This document shows positions 1 through 11,009 of a DNA stretch of 64,000 bases, one piece after another; position 1 is the first letter of the stretch, and each line of letters opens with the position of its first letter. The stretch covers positions 109,911,043 through 109,975,042 of the forward strand of contig NC_077228.1 in NCBI RefSeq assembly GCF_027887165.1, given 5' to 3'. Under the pieces are notes generated by a model. The model ran no database searches. It had not been told where the DNA came from and was given only the letters and a program-made list of their open reading frames with translations. A program made the position numbers and the translations under genes. Source of the stretch: Monodelphis domestica (Eukaryota; Chordata; Mammalia; Didelphimorphia; Didelphidae).

Positions 1-159
1 ATGAGAAATATATGGGTGTCTTGCCATATCATTCCCAAATTCTACAAAGTGCAATAAAGATAGCCTTTTTTTCTACTAGAAAACAGGACTTGAATTCAAG
101 ACTTTGACCTCCCAGTTAAGATACTTGTAAAAGAACCTTGAACTCTTGAGGATAGCAAA

Positions 160-310
160 TCTTTAAGAAGATTGGAAAGGCAGAAAGGGTCTTAGTTATA
201 AAGTGCTTTAAATGATAAACAGGGGAGTTTATATTTGGCCCTAAAAGTCATAGGGAGTCAGTGGAATTTATGGAGCTGGGAAAAGACAAGGTCAGATTTA
301 AAATCCCATC
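160..310 (-). repeat. L2 fragment
   Basis: Reads like the antisense of L2 ORF2 (gggagtttatatttggccc ... aagacaaggtcagattt). Old and diverged. Nothing else is seen in 1-325. Confidence 0.5.
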
Positions 311-325
311 TTCTACAGAAACTTT

Positions 326-726
326 TGTAAAATTTAAATTGTCTCTAATAATAAAAATATATTATTTTATGAGGTTTATTAAGGATTATTAGAAAACAAG
401 GAATAAAGAAAATAAAAAATAAAACAAGGAATAAAGAAAATAAAAAATAAAACAAGGAATAAAGAAAATAAAAAATAAAAACCATGTGCCCATGGCTGAT
501 TAGCCCATTCAAAATCCCCCCTGCCCTTAGCTTACTTGCTACACTTGCTACATCATAGATTGCTATGATGAGACAGAGAAGAGCCAGAGAGGGAGGCATT
601 ACTGCCAGTTAAATACCAATTGTGATCTCGCCAACCTAGGGACTCAGGTGAGATTATAGGGAATTCTGGGAAACACCAAGGACTTCTAGGGATTGAAGTC
701 TGGGGTTCAAAATCTCCATTTATACA
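326..726 (-). mobile_element. LTR-like repeat copy A
   Basis: Bounded by TGTAAAATTT and TTATACA (TG...CA ends). Shares its body with 5339-5678 and its 5' end with 6386-6657 and 14995-15272. No coding content. An internal 28-bp unit is triplicated. Confidence 0.5.
393..476. repeat. Perfect 28-bp tandem repeat, three copies
   Basis: A 28-bp unit starting aaaacaaggaataaag occurs at 393, 421 and 449 without a mismatch, inside LTR-like copy A. Copy B (5339-5678) has a single unit. Confidence 0.9.
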
Positions 727-734
727 TTTTCTTT

Positions 735-956
735 ATACACTTTGATATGTGTTCAACTTTCTATGACCTCATTTGGGTTTTCTAGGCAAAGATAGTGAAG
801 TGATTTGCCATTTCCTTCTCCAGATCATTTTGTGGATGAGGAAACTGAGGCAAACAGGGTTAAATGACTTGTGCAGGGTAACATAACTAGTTAAATGTCT
901 GAAGTCAGATTTGAACTCAGGAAGAAGAATCTTCCTGACTCCAAGTTCCACTCAAA
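735..956 (-). repeat. SINE-2 (MAR1-like)
   Basis: Plus strand reads the antisense of the family, including tttgccatttccttctccag and gatgaggaaactgaggcaaa. Confidence 0.75.
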
Positions 957-1014
957 GGATTGAGTAGAGTAATGACCTAAAATCCCACCTTCTAGAGTAT
1001 AAAGAGAGGAAGCA

Positions 1015-1245
1015 TGCCCTAGTGGTGTTGGCAAGCCTATGGCATGCATACCAGAGGGGGCTGCTCCCCTTCCCCTCTCCAAGAGCTCCTGAGGACATTT
1101 CTTTCATCATGCATCCCTCTGCCCAGCAGCCCAATGGGAGTGCTTCCTCCCTCCCCATTTGGGGTAAGGATCAGGGCTCACATGTGGAGTGTGAGGGTTG
1201 TAGTTTGGGCACTCAGTTTCTAAAAGGTTCACCATCATTGTCCAG
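1015..1245. mobile_element. Non-autonomous hAT remnant (OposCharlie-like)
   Basis: Ends resemble inverted repeats: tagtggtgttggcaagcc at the left and ctaaaaggttcaccatcatt at the right, matching the CAGTGATGGCGAACC-type terminus I recall for marsupial hAT elements. The body contains ggcatgcataccagagggg. No target duplication is clear. Confidence 0.5.
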
Positions 1246-1334
1246 GTACCCTTTCTCTATCCCCTCTTAATTCCTGTTCCTTCTCTTTGCTAATTATTTC
1301 CCATTTATCCTTCCTCTTCCTCTATTGTCCTATT

Positions 1335-1670
1335 TAATTCTACCTGTTTAGATTGTAACCTCCTTGAGGGCAGGGACTATATTTTTCCTTTTTTTATTTT
1401 CCTTATGCTCAGCCCATTGTGGTTCAGTCATCCAGTTGTGTCTGACTCTTCTGACCCTTTGGGCCAGAGCATACCACTGCTGTCCATGTGGTTTTCTTGG
1501 CAAAACTACTGAAATCATCTTCCATTACCTTCTCCAGGAGATTGTTCTGTGTCTGAAACTGGATTTGAATTCAGATCTTCTTGATTATGGTCTGTTCTAC
1601 TGAAGCAACTAATTACCTCCTGCTTAAGTGCACAGTAGGCTCTTAATAGACTTCAAATGACTGATCATTG
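1335..1670 (+). repeat. L2 3' end split by a SINE-2
   Basis: L2 tail (ccttgaggg cagggactat) at 1335-1423 continues at about 1628 (cacagtaggctcttaatag). A diverged SINE-2 on the minus strand (1424-1625, gttgtgtctgactcttctga) sits between. Confidence 0.6.
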
Positions 1671-1679
1671 CCTCATACT

Positions 1680-1830
1680 TAACTTGCACTGTATATCTGT
1701 GATGTCGTCCCTATTGACTAACCTCCTAGAGGGTAGAATCATCCTTGTTTTGTTGTATCTCCAGCACTTAGCCCCTAGTCTAGCACACAGTAGGCACTTA
1801 CTAAATGTTTATAGTTTGATTAATTGTTCT
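1680..1830 (+). repeat. L2 3' end
   Basis: Carries the typical tail: agagggtagaat, ctccagcacttagcccc, then gcacacagtaggcacttact. Confidence 0.65.
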
Positions 1831-1879
1831 CTTTTATGATGACTCTGAGGTCAAGTGGGAGGTAATAAGCGTCAGAGTC

Positions 1880-3270
1880 TTATCACTAATCAGTTAATTC
1901 AAGCAGTGGTTAGTAGGTGCCTCCTATGGGCTGTAGCTAAGGAATACAAAGACAAAAAGAAACAACCCTAGCCCCCAAAGGGAGCCAACCTCAAACAGAG
2001 GGGAAATAGCCTTTCTGTAGAAAAGTAGAGTGGCTGGTGTTCTGGGAGGACTGGTACCTCTGGATTAGGAATCCTTTTCAGGGCTATCATCCCCCTTTGG
2101 GATCCAGCTTCCGTCCAACTCTCACCTATGGCTCCAAGAAGCTGTAGCAAGCTTGCCACCATCTTCCAGAAAACCATCGTTCAGGCAGGCTGAGCTGTGT
2201 TGAGGGTAACTGGCCCACCTCAATCCCCTTGGTGAGTCAGGGGGATGTTGATGTCCCCCTTCACAATAGCTGGATGAGAACACTTCCTATGGCCATGAAG
2301 GGAGGTGAAGCAGGAGGCTCCTGCATCTTGAGCCTTCCCCAGCCCATAGTCCTGGCTTTTGTCTTGCCAATAGACTTGGAAGACTCTGGAAGAGAAGGAG
2401 GCTGACCCTTTTGTGCAATACTGCCCCACTTAAAACCAGTTTACAGGCAAGTCTGGACATCACCCAGGAATAACCTGGGTCCTCTTCCCAAAACAAAAAC
2501 AACACCATCCCCTCCCAGACAACCACATAGAAAAGTAAATACAAAATATAAACAAAATGAGCAACAGAATTAGTGGGGGTGGCCATCAGGGAGGAGAATT
2601 AGCATGATACCTTGGGGTGTCAGGGAAGGCCTTTAGAGAAGGTACTTGGGCAGAGCCCAGAGGGAAGCTAAAAGAGTACAGAGAAATGTGGGCACTTCTT
2701 GGGGGAAGGAGGAGTGTATGTGCAAAAGTACCCCCTCCTTATTCCTCAAGGTTGTTATGAGGAGAGCACGAGACAGGACCATTTAGTGGAAAGAGCCCTG
2801 GACTTGGAATCGGTCAGTCAATAAGCGTGAATAATACCTGGCGGCAAAGGCACTGTACTAATCGATGGGGGACAGGAGTACAAATATGAAAAAAAATAAG
2901 TTCCAATTTACAATCTAGTGGGCCAAGATAATACACAAAAAGAAGTTGAGGTGGCAGGTAGAAAAGTCAGACAAGTTCCAAAGTGATGCAGCCACAGTTG
3001 TGAAATGGGATGTCATGGGCTGAGGTCCTAAATGGAAGTTTTGGGGTTCATGACCAAACCCTCCAATCAGAGGTGCTGAGGTGTAATTATCTAGGCTAAT
3101 GAGATCAGAAGACTCTGAGACCATCTCATTGAAGTGATAGCTGCTCTACTGTGTCCTAATTCCACTCAACCTAAAGACCTCCAATCATGGAGAATTCATT
3201 CTCTCCCAAGGTATCTAACAAAGAGCTTTCAGTCCCAGATCCAGTGTTCTTGAGTCTGGTTAAAGTCAGA
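1880..3270. other. No recognised gene or repeat
   Basis: Mixed single-copy sequence. Short open frames are present on both strands but none has splice sites, codon bias or recognisable motifs. Probably old unclassified repeats in part. Confidence 0.4.
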
Positions 3271-3274
3271 GAGG

Positions 3275-3465
3275 GAGGCAGCTGGGTGGTTCAGTGGATA
3301 GAGAGCCAGGCCTGGAGTCAGGAGGTCCTAGTTTCAAATCTGACCTCAGATACCTTTTAGCTGTGTGACCCTGGGCAAGTCACTTAACCCTCATTGCCTA
3401 GTCCTTACTGCTCTTCTGCATTGGAACCAACACACAGTATTGATTCTAGGTGAGGGTTTTTAAAA
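3275..3465 (+). repeat. SINE-1
   Basis: Full-length: head ggcagctgggtggttcagtg with tRNA-like A and B boxes, body gtgtgaccctgggcaagtca, tail gtgagggttttt. Confidence 0.85.
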
Positions 3466-3529
3466 AGTCTATCATGAACCCATCAATCATCTGAGTTCTC
3501 TCCTCAAATAATCTGGTCTGTATCTATTT

Positions 3530-3660
3530 ACTCACATCTCTCAAAAGAATGTTAATTCCTTGAGGGTAAGGACTGTTTCCCCATTTGTATCTTTACATCT
3601 TAGCTTAATGCCTTACCAATAGTAGGCAATTAATCAATGGTTGTTGAATTACATTGTATT
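3530..3660 (+). repeat. L2 3' end
   Basis: ccttgagggtaaggactgt then agtaggcaattaatcaatgg, followed by ttgttgaatt. Confidence 0.6.
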
Positions 3661-3721
3661 AGCACCATTTCCCTGACTAAGATTGAGTCTCAGAGAGGAA
3701 GTGATTTGTGTTCAGCTATAC

Positions 3722-3876
3722 AGCTAGCAGCTAGGTGGACCAGTGGTGAGAGTGCCAGGTCTGGAGTCAGTAAGACCTGAGTTCAAATCCAGCCTCAGAG
3801 ACTTCCTAGTGGTGTGTCCCTGGCATGTGTCACCCAGTTTGCCAATTTTAAGATGGCAGGTAAGGGTTTTTTTTAA
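3722..3876 (+). repeat. SINE-1, internally deleted
   Basis: Head agctaggtggaccagtggtg and tail gatggcaggtaagggttttt flank a shortened body. Confidence 0.7.
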
Positions 3877-4147
3877 AGAGAAAAATAAAAATTCAGAGAA
3901 GAACTCATTACTATGGGCTTTGGCCACCAGTTGGTCAACTTTCTTAACATCTACCAAGGTGTAAGAGTCTGTGATCTGTGTTGATAGAAGAATGGCCACA
4001 CCAATGAAATCTATTTTCTTGAAATAGACTCTAATCTTTGGAAGGCATTTCCTTACATTAAAGCTTATATTTCCCTACCTACAGCTTATACCTATTGCTA
4101 CGAGTTCTAGTTCCTGAGGCCCAAGAAAACAAATCTAATCCAAAACA

Positions 4148-4596
4148 AATCAGTCATTTTGTTCATGTCCAGTTTTTTGTGACCTAATTTTTGGAGTTTA
4201 CCTGGCTACAGTGGTTTTGCCATTTCTTTCCCCAATTGGTTAAAACAAAACAAAACAAAACACCCTTACCTTCTTAGAATAGATATTAAGTATCAGTCTC
4301 AAGGTATAAGAATGATAAAGTCTAGGCAATTGGGGTTAAGGGACTTGCCCAGGGTCACACAGCTAGGAAATGTTTGAGGTCAAATTTGGACCCAGGACCT
4401 TCTGTCTCAAGGTCTGGTTATCTGTCCACTGAACCACCTAGTCATCTCTTCTCCAGATCATTTTTCAGATGAGGAAATTGAGGCAAACAGGATTGAGTGA
4501 CTTGTCCAGAGTCAGTAATATGTCTAGGGCCCATTTTTGAACTCAGGCACATGAGTCTTCTTGATTTCAGCTCACTATGTCACCTAGCTGCCCTAA
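4148..4596 (-). repeat. SINE-2 with a nested SINE-1
   Basis: SINE-2 antisense runs 4148-4238 and resumes at about 4447 (cttctccagatcatttttca). A minus-strand SINE-1 (about 4240-4446, cccttaccttcttagaatag to actgaaccacctagtca) interrupts it, so SINE-1 is younger here. Confidence 0.7.
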
Positions 4597-4699
4597 CTCT
4601 TGAAATACAGAAAAAGTATCCACCATAGTCTGTCTTCCTGGTTAGTTCTTTCAATTGGACTACTATAGCTTGATTTTCTAGACCCGAGCATCATGTTTC

Positions 4700-4975
4700 A
4701 TTGGGGTATTCACCTTTTTTGATGGTGTTGAATCTAACTCTGTGACTGCATGGACCATAGCACGCCTTAATATGGAGTATATTATCTATGGAGTTTTCTT
4801 GGCAAAAATACTGAAGTGGTTTTGCCATTTCCTTCTCCAGAGGATTTAGGCAAATAGAAGTTAAGTGACTCTCCAATGGGCACATAGCTAGTAATTGTAT
4901 GAGGCCAAATTTGACTCAGATCTTCTTGATTCTAGACCCAGTGATTGATCTGCTGAGCTACTTAGCTGCCTTCTT
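4700..4975 (-). repeat. SINE-2 (MAR1-like)
   Basis: Antisense body: gattgggg-free variant with ctgaagtggttttgccattt and ccttctccag, ending ctgagctacttagctgcc. Confidence 0.65.
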
Positions 4976-5124
4976 AGGTGTGCACTGAGGGAATTTTATT
5001 TTCTTAAAGGTTACTATATGTTGATTATTTGATCATAAAGGATATTATTTGTGTTCATCAAACAATTAAAGAAAAAACAAATTTTTAAAAATTAGCAACT
5101 GTTGCTTTAAAATACATACTTTAC

Positions 5125-5285
5125 AAAGGCCTATTATTATTATTATTAATTTTAAATTATATTATTATATCCTTATTTTTATTTTATTATTATTCCATAT
5201 CAGCATATCATTATAATATTTATTAGAAAAATTTTAGTATTAATAAATATATTATTTTATTTATTAATTTTATTATTATTATCTC
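5125..5285. repeat. AT-rich low-complexity region
   Basis: Runs of (ATT)n and related A/T sequence. Confidence 0.8.
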
Positions 5286-5760
5286 TGATTGAAAGATGAC
5301 TCCAACAGCTCTTTCTCTGGAGGTTGAGAGCATTCCCCTATAAAATTAAATTATAATCTCTAATAATAAAAATATTATGTTTATGAGGTTTATTAAAGAT
5401 TATTAGAAATCAAGGAATAAAGAGGATACAAATTTAAAACCACGTACCCATGACTGGTTAGCCATTTTCAAATTTTCTGCACTTACCACCATCACTGCTG
5501 ATGCTACATCATACAAAAAAAAAAGAGAGAGAGAGAGAGTCTGTGAGGTGTTACTGCTGGTTAAATACCAATAACATGATCTTGGCAATGTGGTGATGCA
5601 GGAGAGATTATAGGGAATTTTGGGAAATACTAAAGACTTCTGGGAAATAAAGTCAAAGGTTCAAAATCCCCATTTATATTCCCCATCATGAGTCTTTCAG
5701 GATTGTCCCAGATCAGTGCATTTCTGAGAGCAGCCAAGTTTTCACAGCCAATCATCATAT
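5286..5760 (-). mobile_element. Old L1 3' fragment interrupted by an LTR-like element
   Basis: L1 3' sequence (ctctttctctggaggttgag) runs to 5338 and resumes at 5679 (atcatgagtctttcagga). It matches other L1 3' fragments in the window, such as 44140-44220. Confidence 0.55.
5339..5678 (-). mobile_element. LTR-like repeat copy B with 6-bp target duplication
   Basis: Related along its length to 326-726. The 6-mer ttcccc flanks it exactly (5333-5338 and 5679-5684), the duplication length expected of a retroviral-type insertion. No internal genes, so it is a solo LTR if the assignment is right. Confidence 0.55.
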
Positions 5761-6385
5761 AATATTGCTGTCAGTAAAAGGCTTATATTAATCAAACCCT
5801 GCCTTTCCCTCTAAAATACAGAGCAATCTTTTTTGCCTTCTCCTCAGTAAAGAGCGTCTCTCTGCCAGGATCCTGGTATCTTCTGCCACAGATCCTACTC
5901 TGCCATGAAGGGCCAGTGGTGAACTTTAAGGATTTGTAACCAGAGCCCACCTTTTGACACTTTTTACATTGTCACCTTTGCCCTATCTTGACCAGAACTC
6001 CAGAGATAGTCAGAGGCTTGGACTCAGTGCGAGTGGTCAGAAGAGGCAAGGGATTTGGGGCTGTAGATGGCATGGGACCCTGGGTTTCCCTTGGACACCC
6101 CAAACCCTAGAGGTATTTTGGGTCAAAGGAAAATTCCTTTCCTTCTTTGCATTCTTGTTAATGCTGAGGGAAAGGTGACTCTGGGCATCAGAGACTCACA
6201 ATAAGGAAAGACCCCGGAGAGAAATATTTCCCTTGGATTCTCCCCTAGATTTTGGGATGGACACAGATATACATCTTCTAGTTATGCTCTGATACTATCG
6301 GGCTGTAATCTAGGATATCTACTTGTCCCCTAAACTATGCCCAGTCACCCCTTTTGTCTTTGGGACACAAAACATCACTTTAGCC

Positions 6386-6657
6386 TGTGTAATTAGAAAA
6401 TCTTGAACCCTTGGACTCCATCTCCCAGAATTCTTTTCTGGTCCCAAGAATTCTTTTCCCTTCCTTTATGTTTGCATTTGTTACGTGTGTATGTAATTTT
6501 GTGGCTCCCTCCTCTCACTCTCTCTTTTTCCCATGTGCTTGGCTCGGTGAGCTCTCTGTTTCTCTAGCCTTTTATTTCCCTTTTTGCCTCAAGATATTAT
6601 TAATGTCTTATCAAGTGTAATACTTGGAGTGTTTTGGATATTAATTTTTAATCTACA
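6386..6657 (+). mobile_element. LTR-like repeat copy C
   Basis: Begins TGTGTAATTAGAAAATCTTG and ends TTTTTAATCTACA. It is the reverse complement of 14995-15272 with moderate divergence. TG...CA ends suggest a solo LTR. Confidence 0.5.
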
Positions 6658-6789
6658 TAAGCTCCAGTCAGGTGATCAACATCCCCCACTTCTGCCCAGC
6701 CTCATTCCATTCTCTCATCCTTAGTCAAGTAGCCCCCATTGTCAAAAGAAGCGCAGAATCCATCTCCCAGAGGAGTCAGTGTCCACCTC

Positions 6790-6890
6790 CTGACCTTTCA
6801 ACATTACTATCAAATTAATACATTAAATTATAAATTAATTATAAAAATAAATTAAATTATAAAATAAAATAAATTAAAAAATTTAAGCTA
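6790..6890. repeat. AT-rich low-complexity region
   Basis: (AAAT)n and taaatta runs. Confidence 0.75.
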
Positions 6891-7139
6891 AATTTGCATT
6901 CTTGGAAAGGTACCTGTCCTGAACCTGGGGTTCACCTCAAGTCCCCCTACAACACAACCACTTCTGGAGGCTAGAAGGACAAGAGAAATAGCCACTGCCC
7001 CTGACAGGAACTGGGCTCTGCCAGTGGAAGCCCCTCCAGGGCAGGTGAGGCAAAGCCTGGGAGAGTTTGGGAAAGGGTCACCCAAGGGCCCTGGACTCCA
7101 GTGATCAAGGCTTCAAGAAGTCTCAGAGGGGAAGCAGAA

Positions 7140-8111
7140 GAGGAAGGGAAGCTAATGAATGAATTGAAAGAGTATTTACTGAGTGCTTACTGTCTGCAAA
7201 GCACTGGAAGGAGCCAGAAATAGTAGCAGCTGCAGATATGGGAAATCCCCAGAGTTCTAGGAAGCAGTCTCAAGCTCTGCAGGGTACCAGATAGGGGTGT
7301 CTCCATATGCATGCCTATGCATGGTCTCTACTTCCCTCACAATGCCAGTCATCCCTCTCTAGATTCTAGGGTCCACCTGCTACCTGTGTGACCTTGGGCA
7401 ACTCACTTCATTTCTCAAGAACCTTGGTTTCTTCATCTATAAAATAGAGGAGCTGGACTAGATGATCCCACTCTAAAATCCCGTTATCCTTCAAGTGACA
7501 TGAACAGTCACTCGATGCTTTAAAGATTGGAGATTTCATTGGTATGCATCCTCTTTCTGCCAACATAGATAACAGTTTTTTACTTATACCTTGGGTTATG
7601 AGTTCCTCTCCGAGCTAGAATTTGAACTCAGGACCTCCAAATACAGTTTAATCACTGTACTACATGGTATTCATCCATTTTATACCTGGAATACCATTTA
7701 AATTATTATTATTATTAATTCATTAGTAAAGAGCTGTAGATTGATCCAACTTCATTTTCAGGCACATTTCCAGAAGATCTAGGTCTTTAAGACATGTTGG
7801 CTAAGGGACTTCATGCAATAGACTCATTCTTTAGTGCCTGGCAACTCTAAAACTAGAAGTTTCAGAAAAGGAATAGGCTATAATTGGTGGAGGGACCTTC
7901 CATACCAGGAGTCCCTAATACCAATGAAATCAAAGGTCTGGTCTATTTAAAAAAACAAACCAGCCCACAAGGTACTTCCCTGAGAAGTATTATTATCCCC
8001 ATTTTACAGGTGGTAAAACTATGGTATGGAGTGATTTTAGTGATAAGGTTACATTTCAGAGCTAAGATTTGAACCCAACTCCTCTATCAGTTCACCGCTT
8101 TCCTCTTTATA
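7140..8111. other. Intergenic sequence with MIR-like fragments
   Basis: A MIR-like core (gtgtgaccttgggcaactca) lies at 7375-7480 and another fragment at 7985-8090. No gene seen. Confidence 0.5.
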
Positions 8112-8182
8112 TCATCTTTTAGGGTTGTTTTCTAAATCTGTTACCCGGCCCCATCAAATTTGGTACTCTGGACTGACCCAAT
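8112..8182 (+). repeat. Source copy of a 71-bp local duplication
   Basis: Matches 8905-8975 with two mismatches in 71 bp, offset 793 bp. This copy has no flanking duplication, so it is likely the template. Confidence 0.85.
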
Positions 8183-8892
8183 TGGGAATGGGGTAGGTAT
8201 GCCCAGCCAGGAGGTAGAAATGAGCCTTGCCCAGTGCCTGCCCGCCCTGTGCCTGGCTCCCACTGGCAACTGGAGCCCTCTGCCTCCCATGCAGACCCTG
8301 GAATGTAAAACCCAAACAAAGCACATTCTTTAGCTGGGTCACCAGCTCCTAGACCCGGGAAGGCCGGTGCCAGGCCTCTGGCCTGGAATCTGCTTGCCAC
8401 AGGCAGGCAGAGGCAGGAGGACACTATCGAGGACACCGGCTGATGCTGAGAGAGTCCAGGGGGCACCGAGTTGGGGGAGTCTCCCTCAATGATCCGTTCA
8501 GTCACCCTCTTGACCTGCTTCAGTGCTCTAGTATTACCTGCCACCCCGGGGACTGGAGGAAAAAGAGAAAGGGAAACAATGTCCTTTGGCTCTCAGCCAA
8601 GGGCATTTGAAATGCTGCACGCTTCCTGGATCCAGGGCTGCATGCTTGGGCTCTTCTGCGTCAACCCCCAGGGACGCGTAGATGGTTTGGGGAAGGGGCG
8701 GACAAACAAGACACGCACAGAGTTTCCAGGGTGCTCCGGAACCTCAGGGGCTGAAGGGGTGGGAGGTTCCGGGCAATAGCCGTCAGGCCCCATCCCCAAG
8801 TCACAATCACAGATTTATAGGAGTTCAGCCTCAGAAGAACCTCCAAGAGTATCCCATTGAGAATCTCTTCTATGCCATTTTCCCAAAGTTCT
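8183..8892. other. GC-richer single-copy stretch
   Basis: No repeat recognised. Overlapping open frames exist on both strands (for example 141 codons at 8544-8119 on the minus strand) but I recognise no family. Possibly a regulatory element. Confidence 0.35.
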
Positions 8893-8904
8893 TATCTAAC
8901 TTTC

Positions 8905-8975
8905 TCATCTTTTAGGGTGGTTTTCTAAATCTGTTACCCGGCCCCATCAAATTTGGTACTCTGGACTGAGCCAAT
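8905..8975 (+). repeat. Templated copy flanked by a 14-bp target duplication
   Basis: The copied segment (8907-8974 inserted) is flanked by tatctaactttctc at 8893-8906 and 8975-8988. It has no poly(A) and no recognisable transposon sequence. Confidence 0.85.
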
Positions 8976-9067
8976 ATCTAACTTTCTCTTGAAGATTTCC
9001 AATGAAAAGGAGACTAGGAGTTTCCAAGGTGACCCTTTTCATTTAAGATGAATAAATCCAAGATGGG

Positions 9068-9220
9068 CCATCTGGGGGTCAAATTTGGCCTCAGACACTT
9101 CCTAACTGTGTGACCCTGGGCAAGTCACTTAACCTTCATTGCCTAGCCCTGACTGCTCTTCTGCCTTGGAACCAATACACATATGAATTTTAAGATGGAA
9201 GGTAAGGGTTTTAAAAGGAA
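9068..9220 (+). repeat. SINE-1, 5' truncated
   Basis: Begins in the body (ggtcaaatttggcctcagac) and runs to gatggaaggtaagggttt. Confidence 0.8.
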
Positions 9221-9227
9221 AGATGAA

Positions 9228-9850
9228 TGAATCCTACTTTCTTTTTTTTTTTAATTAATATTTTGTTTGATCATTTCCAAGCATTATTCATTAAAGACAT
9301 AGATCATTTTCTTTTCCTCCCCCCACCCCCCATAGCCAACGCGTAAATCCACTGGGCATTACATGTTTTCTTGATTTGAACCCATTGCTTTGTTGATAGC
9401 ATTTGCATTAGAGTGTTCATTTAGAGTCTCTCTTCTGTCATGTCCCCTCAACCGCTGTATTCAGGCAGTTGCTTTTCCTCGGTGTTTCCACTCCCACAGT
9501 TTATCCTTTGCTTATGAATGGTGTTTTTTTCTCCTGGATCCCTGCAAGTTGTTCAGGGACATTACACTGCCACTAATGGAGAAGTCCATTACGTTCGATT
9601 ATACCACAGTGTATTAGTCTCTGTGTACAATGTTCTCCTGGTTCTGCTCCTCTCGCTCTGCATCACTTCCTGGAGATTGTTCCAGTCTCCATGGAACTTC
9701 TCCACTGTATTATTCCTTTGAGCACAATAGTATTCCATCACCAACATATGCCACAATTTGCTCAGCCATTCCCCAATTGATGGGCATCCCCTCGTTTTCC
9801 AGTTTTTGGCCACCACAAAGAGTGCAGCTATGAATTGAATCCTACTTTCT
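9228..9850 (-). mobile_element. 5'-truncated L1 with 15-bp target duplication
   Basis: L1 3' end, minus sense: the poly(A) tail appears as poly(T) at 9242-9252, and the ORF2 C-terminus is antisense to 9589-9816 (frame includes SIGEWLSKLWHMLVMEYY). The 15-mer tgaatcctactttct flanks the body at 9228-9242 and 9836-9850. Confidence 0.9.
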
Positions 9851-9889
9851 AAGATGAATTTCTTTGTATCAAATCTGAAATCAGGCTGT

Positions 9890-10365
9890 ATGGTTTATAC
9901 CCAGTACTCACTTCCCTCATCCAATCATTGCCAAATCCTGCTGATTTTACCTTTGTAACACCTCTCTTATACTCCCCTTCCTCTCCTCTGACACTGCTAT
10001 CACCCTGGTATAGGTCCTTAGCCGGTCACACCTGGACTATTGCAATAGCCTGCTGGGGGATGTTTTCTGACATTTTGTCTCCTGTCTCATCTCCATCTGC
10101 TGACCTCTTTGGCTTCCTTCAGGCCCCATCTAGAATCCTACCTCCTGCAGGAAGCCTTTCCCAATGATTCCCATTTATTCTAGTGCCTTCCCTCTGTGGA
10201 TTATCTCCAGTTTTTCTTGTGTATAGCTTGTTTGAACATAGCCATTTGCACGTTGTTGCCCCCATTGGATGGAGCTCTTCTAGAGCTGCAGCTGTCTTTT
10301 GCCTTTCTTTGTATCTCTACTGCTTAGCACAGAGCCCCAAACATAGTAGGGTCCTGCTGACTTAA
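9890..10365 (+). repeat. L2 3' region
   Basis: Runs from gtcacacctggactattgca-type ORF2 sequence through tcctgcaggaagcctttccc to the tail tctctactgcttagcacaga. Long but diverged. Confidence 0.75.
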
Positions 10366-10641
10366 CTACTCATATTTCCACTCACTGGGTTTCAGAATTG
10401 TAAGAAGCCTCAGAGACCATCCCGTCTAACTCTGGCCTAAGTAGTAACTGTCTCGCCAACATCCTGACCAAATGGTCATCCCACTCTCAAGTGATCAGTA
10501 GTCCCCAACTAGCCAAGAAAGCCCCTCCCACTTTCAGATAGCCAGGTCCCACACAAGAGAAACTTGGCCTCAGGTAGCCCAGAAATGAATTTTGAGGGTA
10601 CATGGGACATCTGGATTTAGTCAATAAACATTTCTTAAGAA

Positions 10642-10869
10642 CCTACTATGTGGGGCAGCTAGGTGGCTCAATGGATCAAGAGGCATGTCTAGAGACAGGA
10701 GGTCCTAGGTTCATATCTGGCCTCAGACACTTCCTGCCTCTGTGTCCCTGGAAAAGTCACTTAACCTCCATTGTCTAGTCCTCATTGCTCTGCTAACTTG
10801 GAACCAATACTTAGTATTAATAATACTAAAGTGCACGGTAAAGGTAAAAAGCAAATACCCTACTATGTG
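10642..10869 (+). repeat. SINE-1 with 11-bp target duplication
   Basis: cctactatgtg occurs at 10642-10652 and 10859-10869. The SINE lies between them, inserted in an older repeat (aataaacatttcttaagaac ... aaggagtttataatctaaa) that continues to about 10990. Confidence 0.85.
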
Positions 10870-11009
10870 CCACGGACTGAAAGAAAGTTTAAAAACCTCT
10901 ATAAACCCTTTGCCCCTAAACCAAAACTCCTTCAAGGAGTTTATAATCTAAAGGGCAAAATAACATGCAAGTAACAATGTACAAATAAGCTATATATACA
11001 ATGAATAAT

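Noticed and set aside
3275-3340. tRNA-like A and B boxes
   Set aside because: They belong to the tRNA-derived heads of SINEs. No cloverleaf tRNA gene is present.
8119-8544. 141-codon minus-strand open frame in GC-richer sequence
   Set aside because: No recognisable domain, overlapping open frames on both strands, and its 3' part is inside the locally duplicated segment. Could not be supported as a gene.
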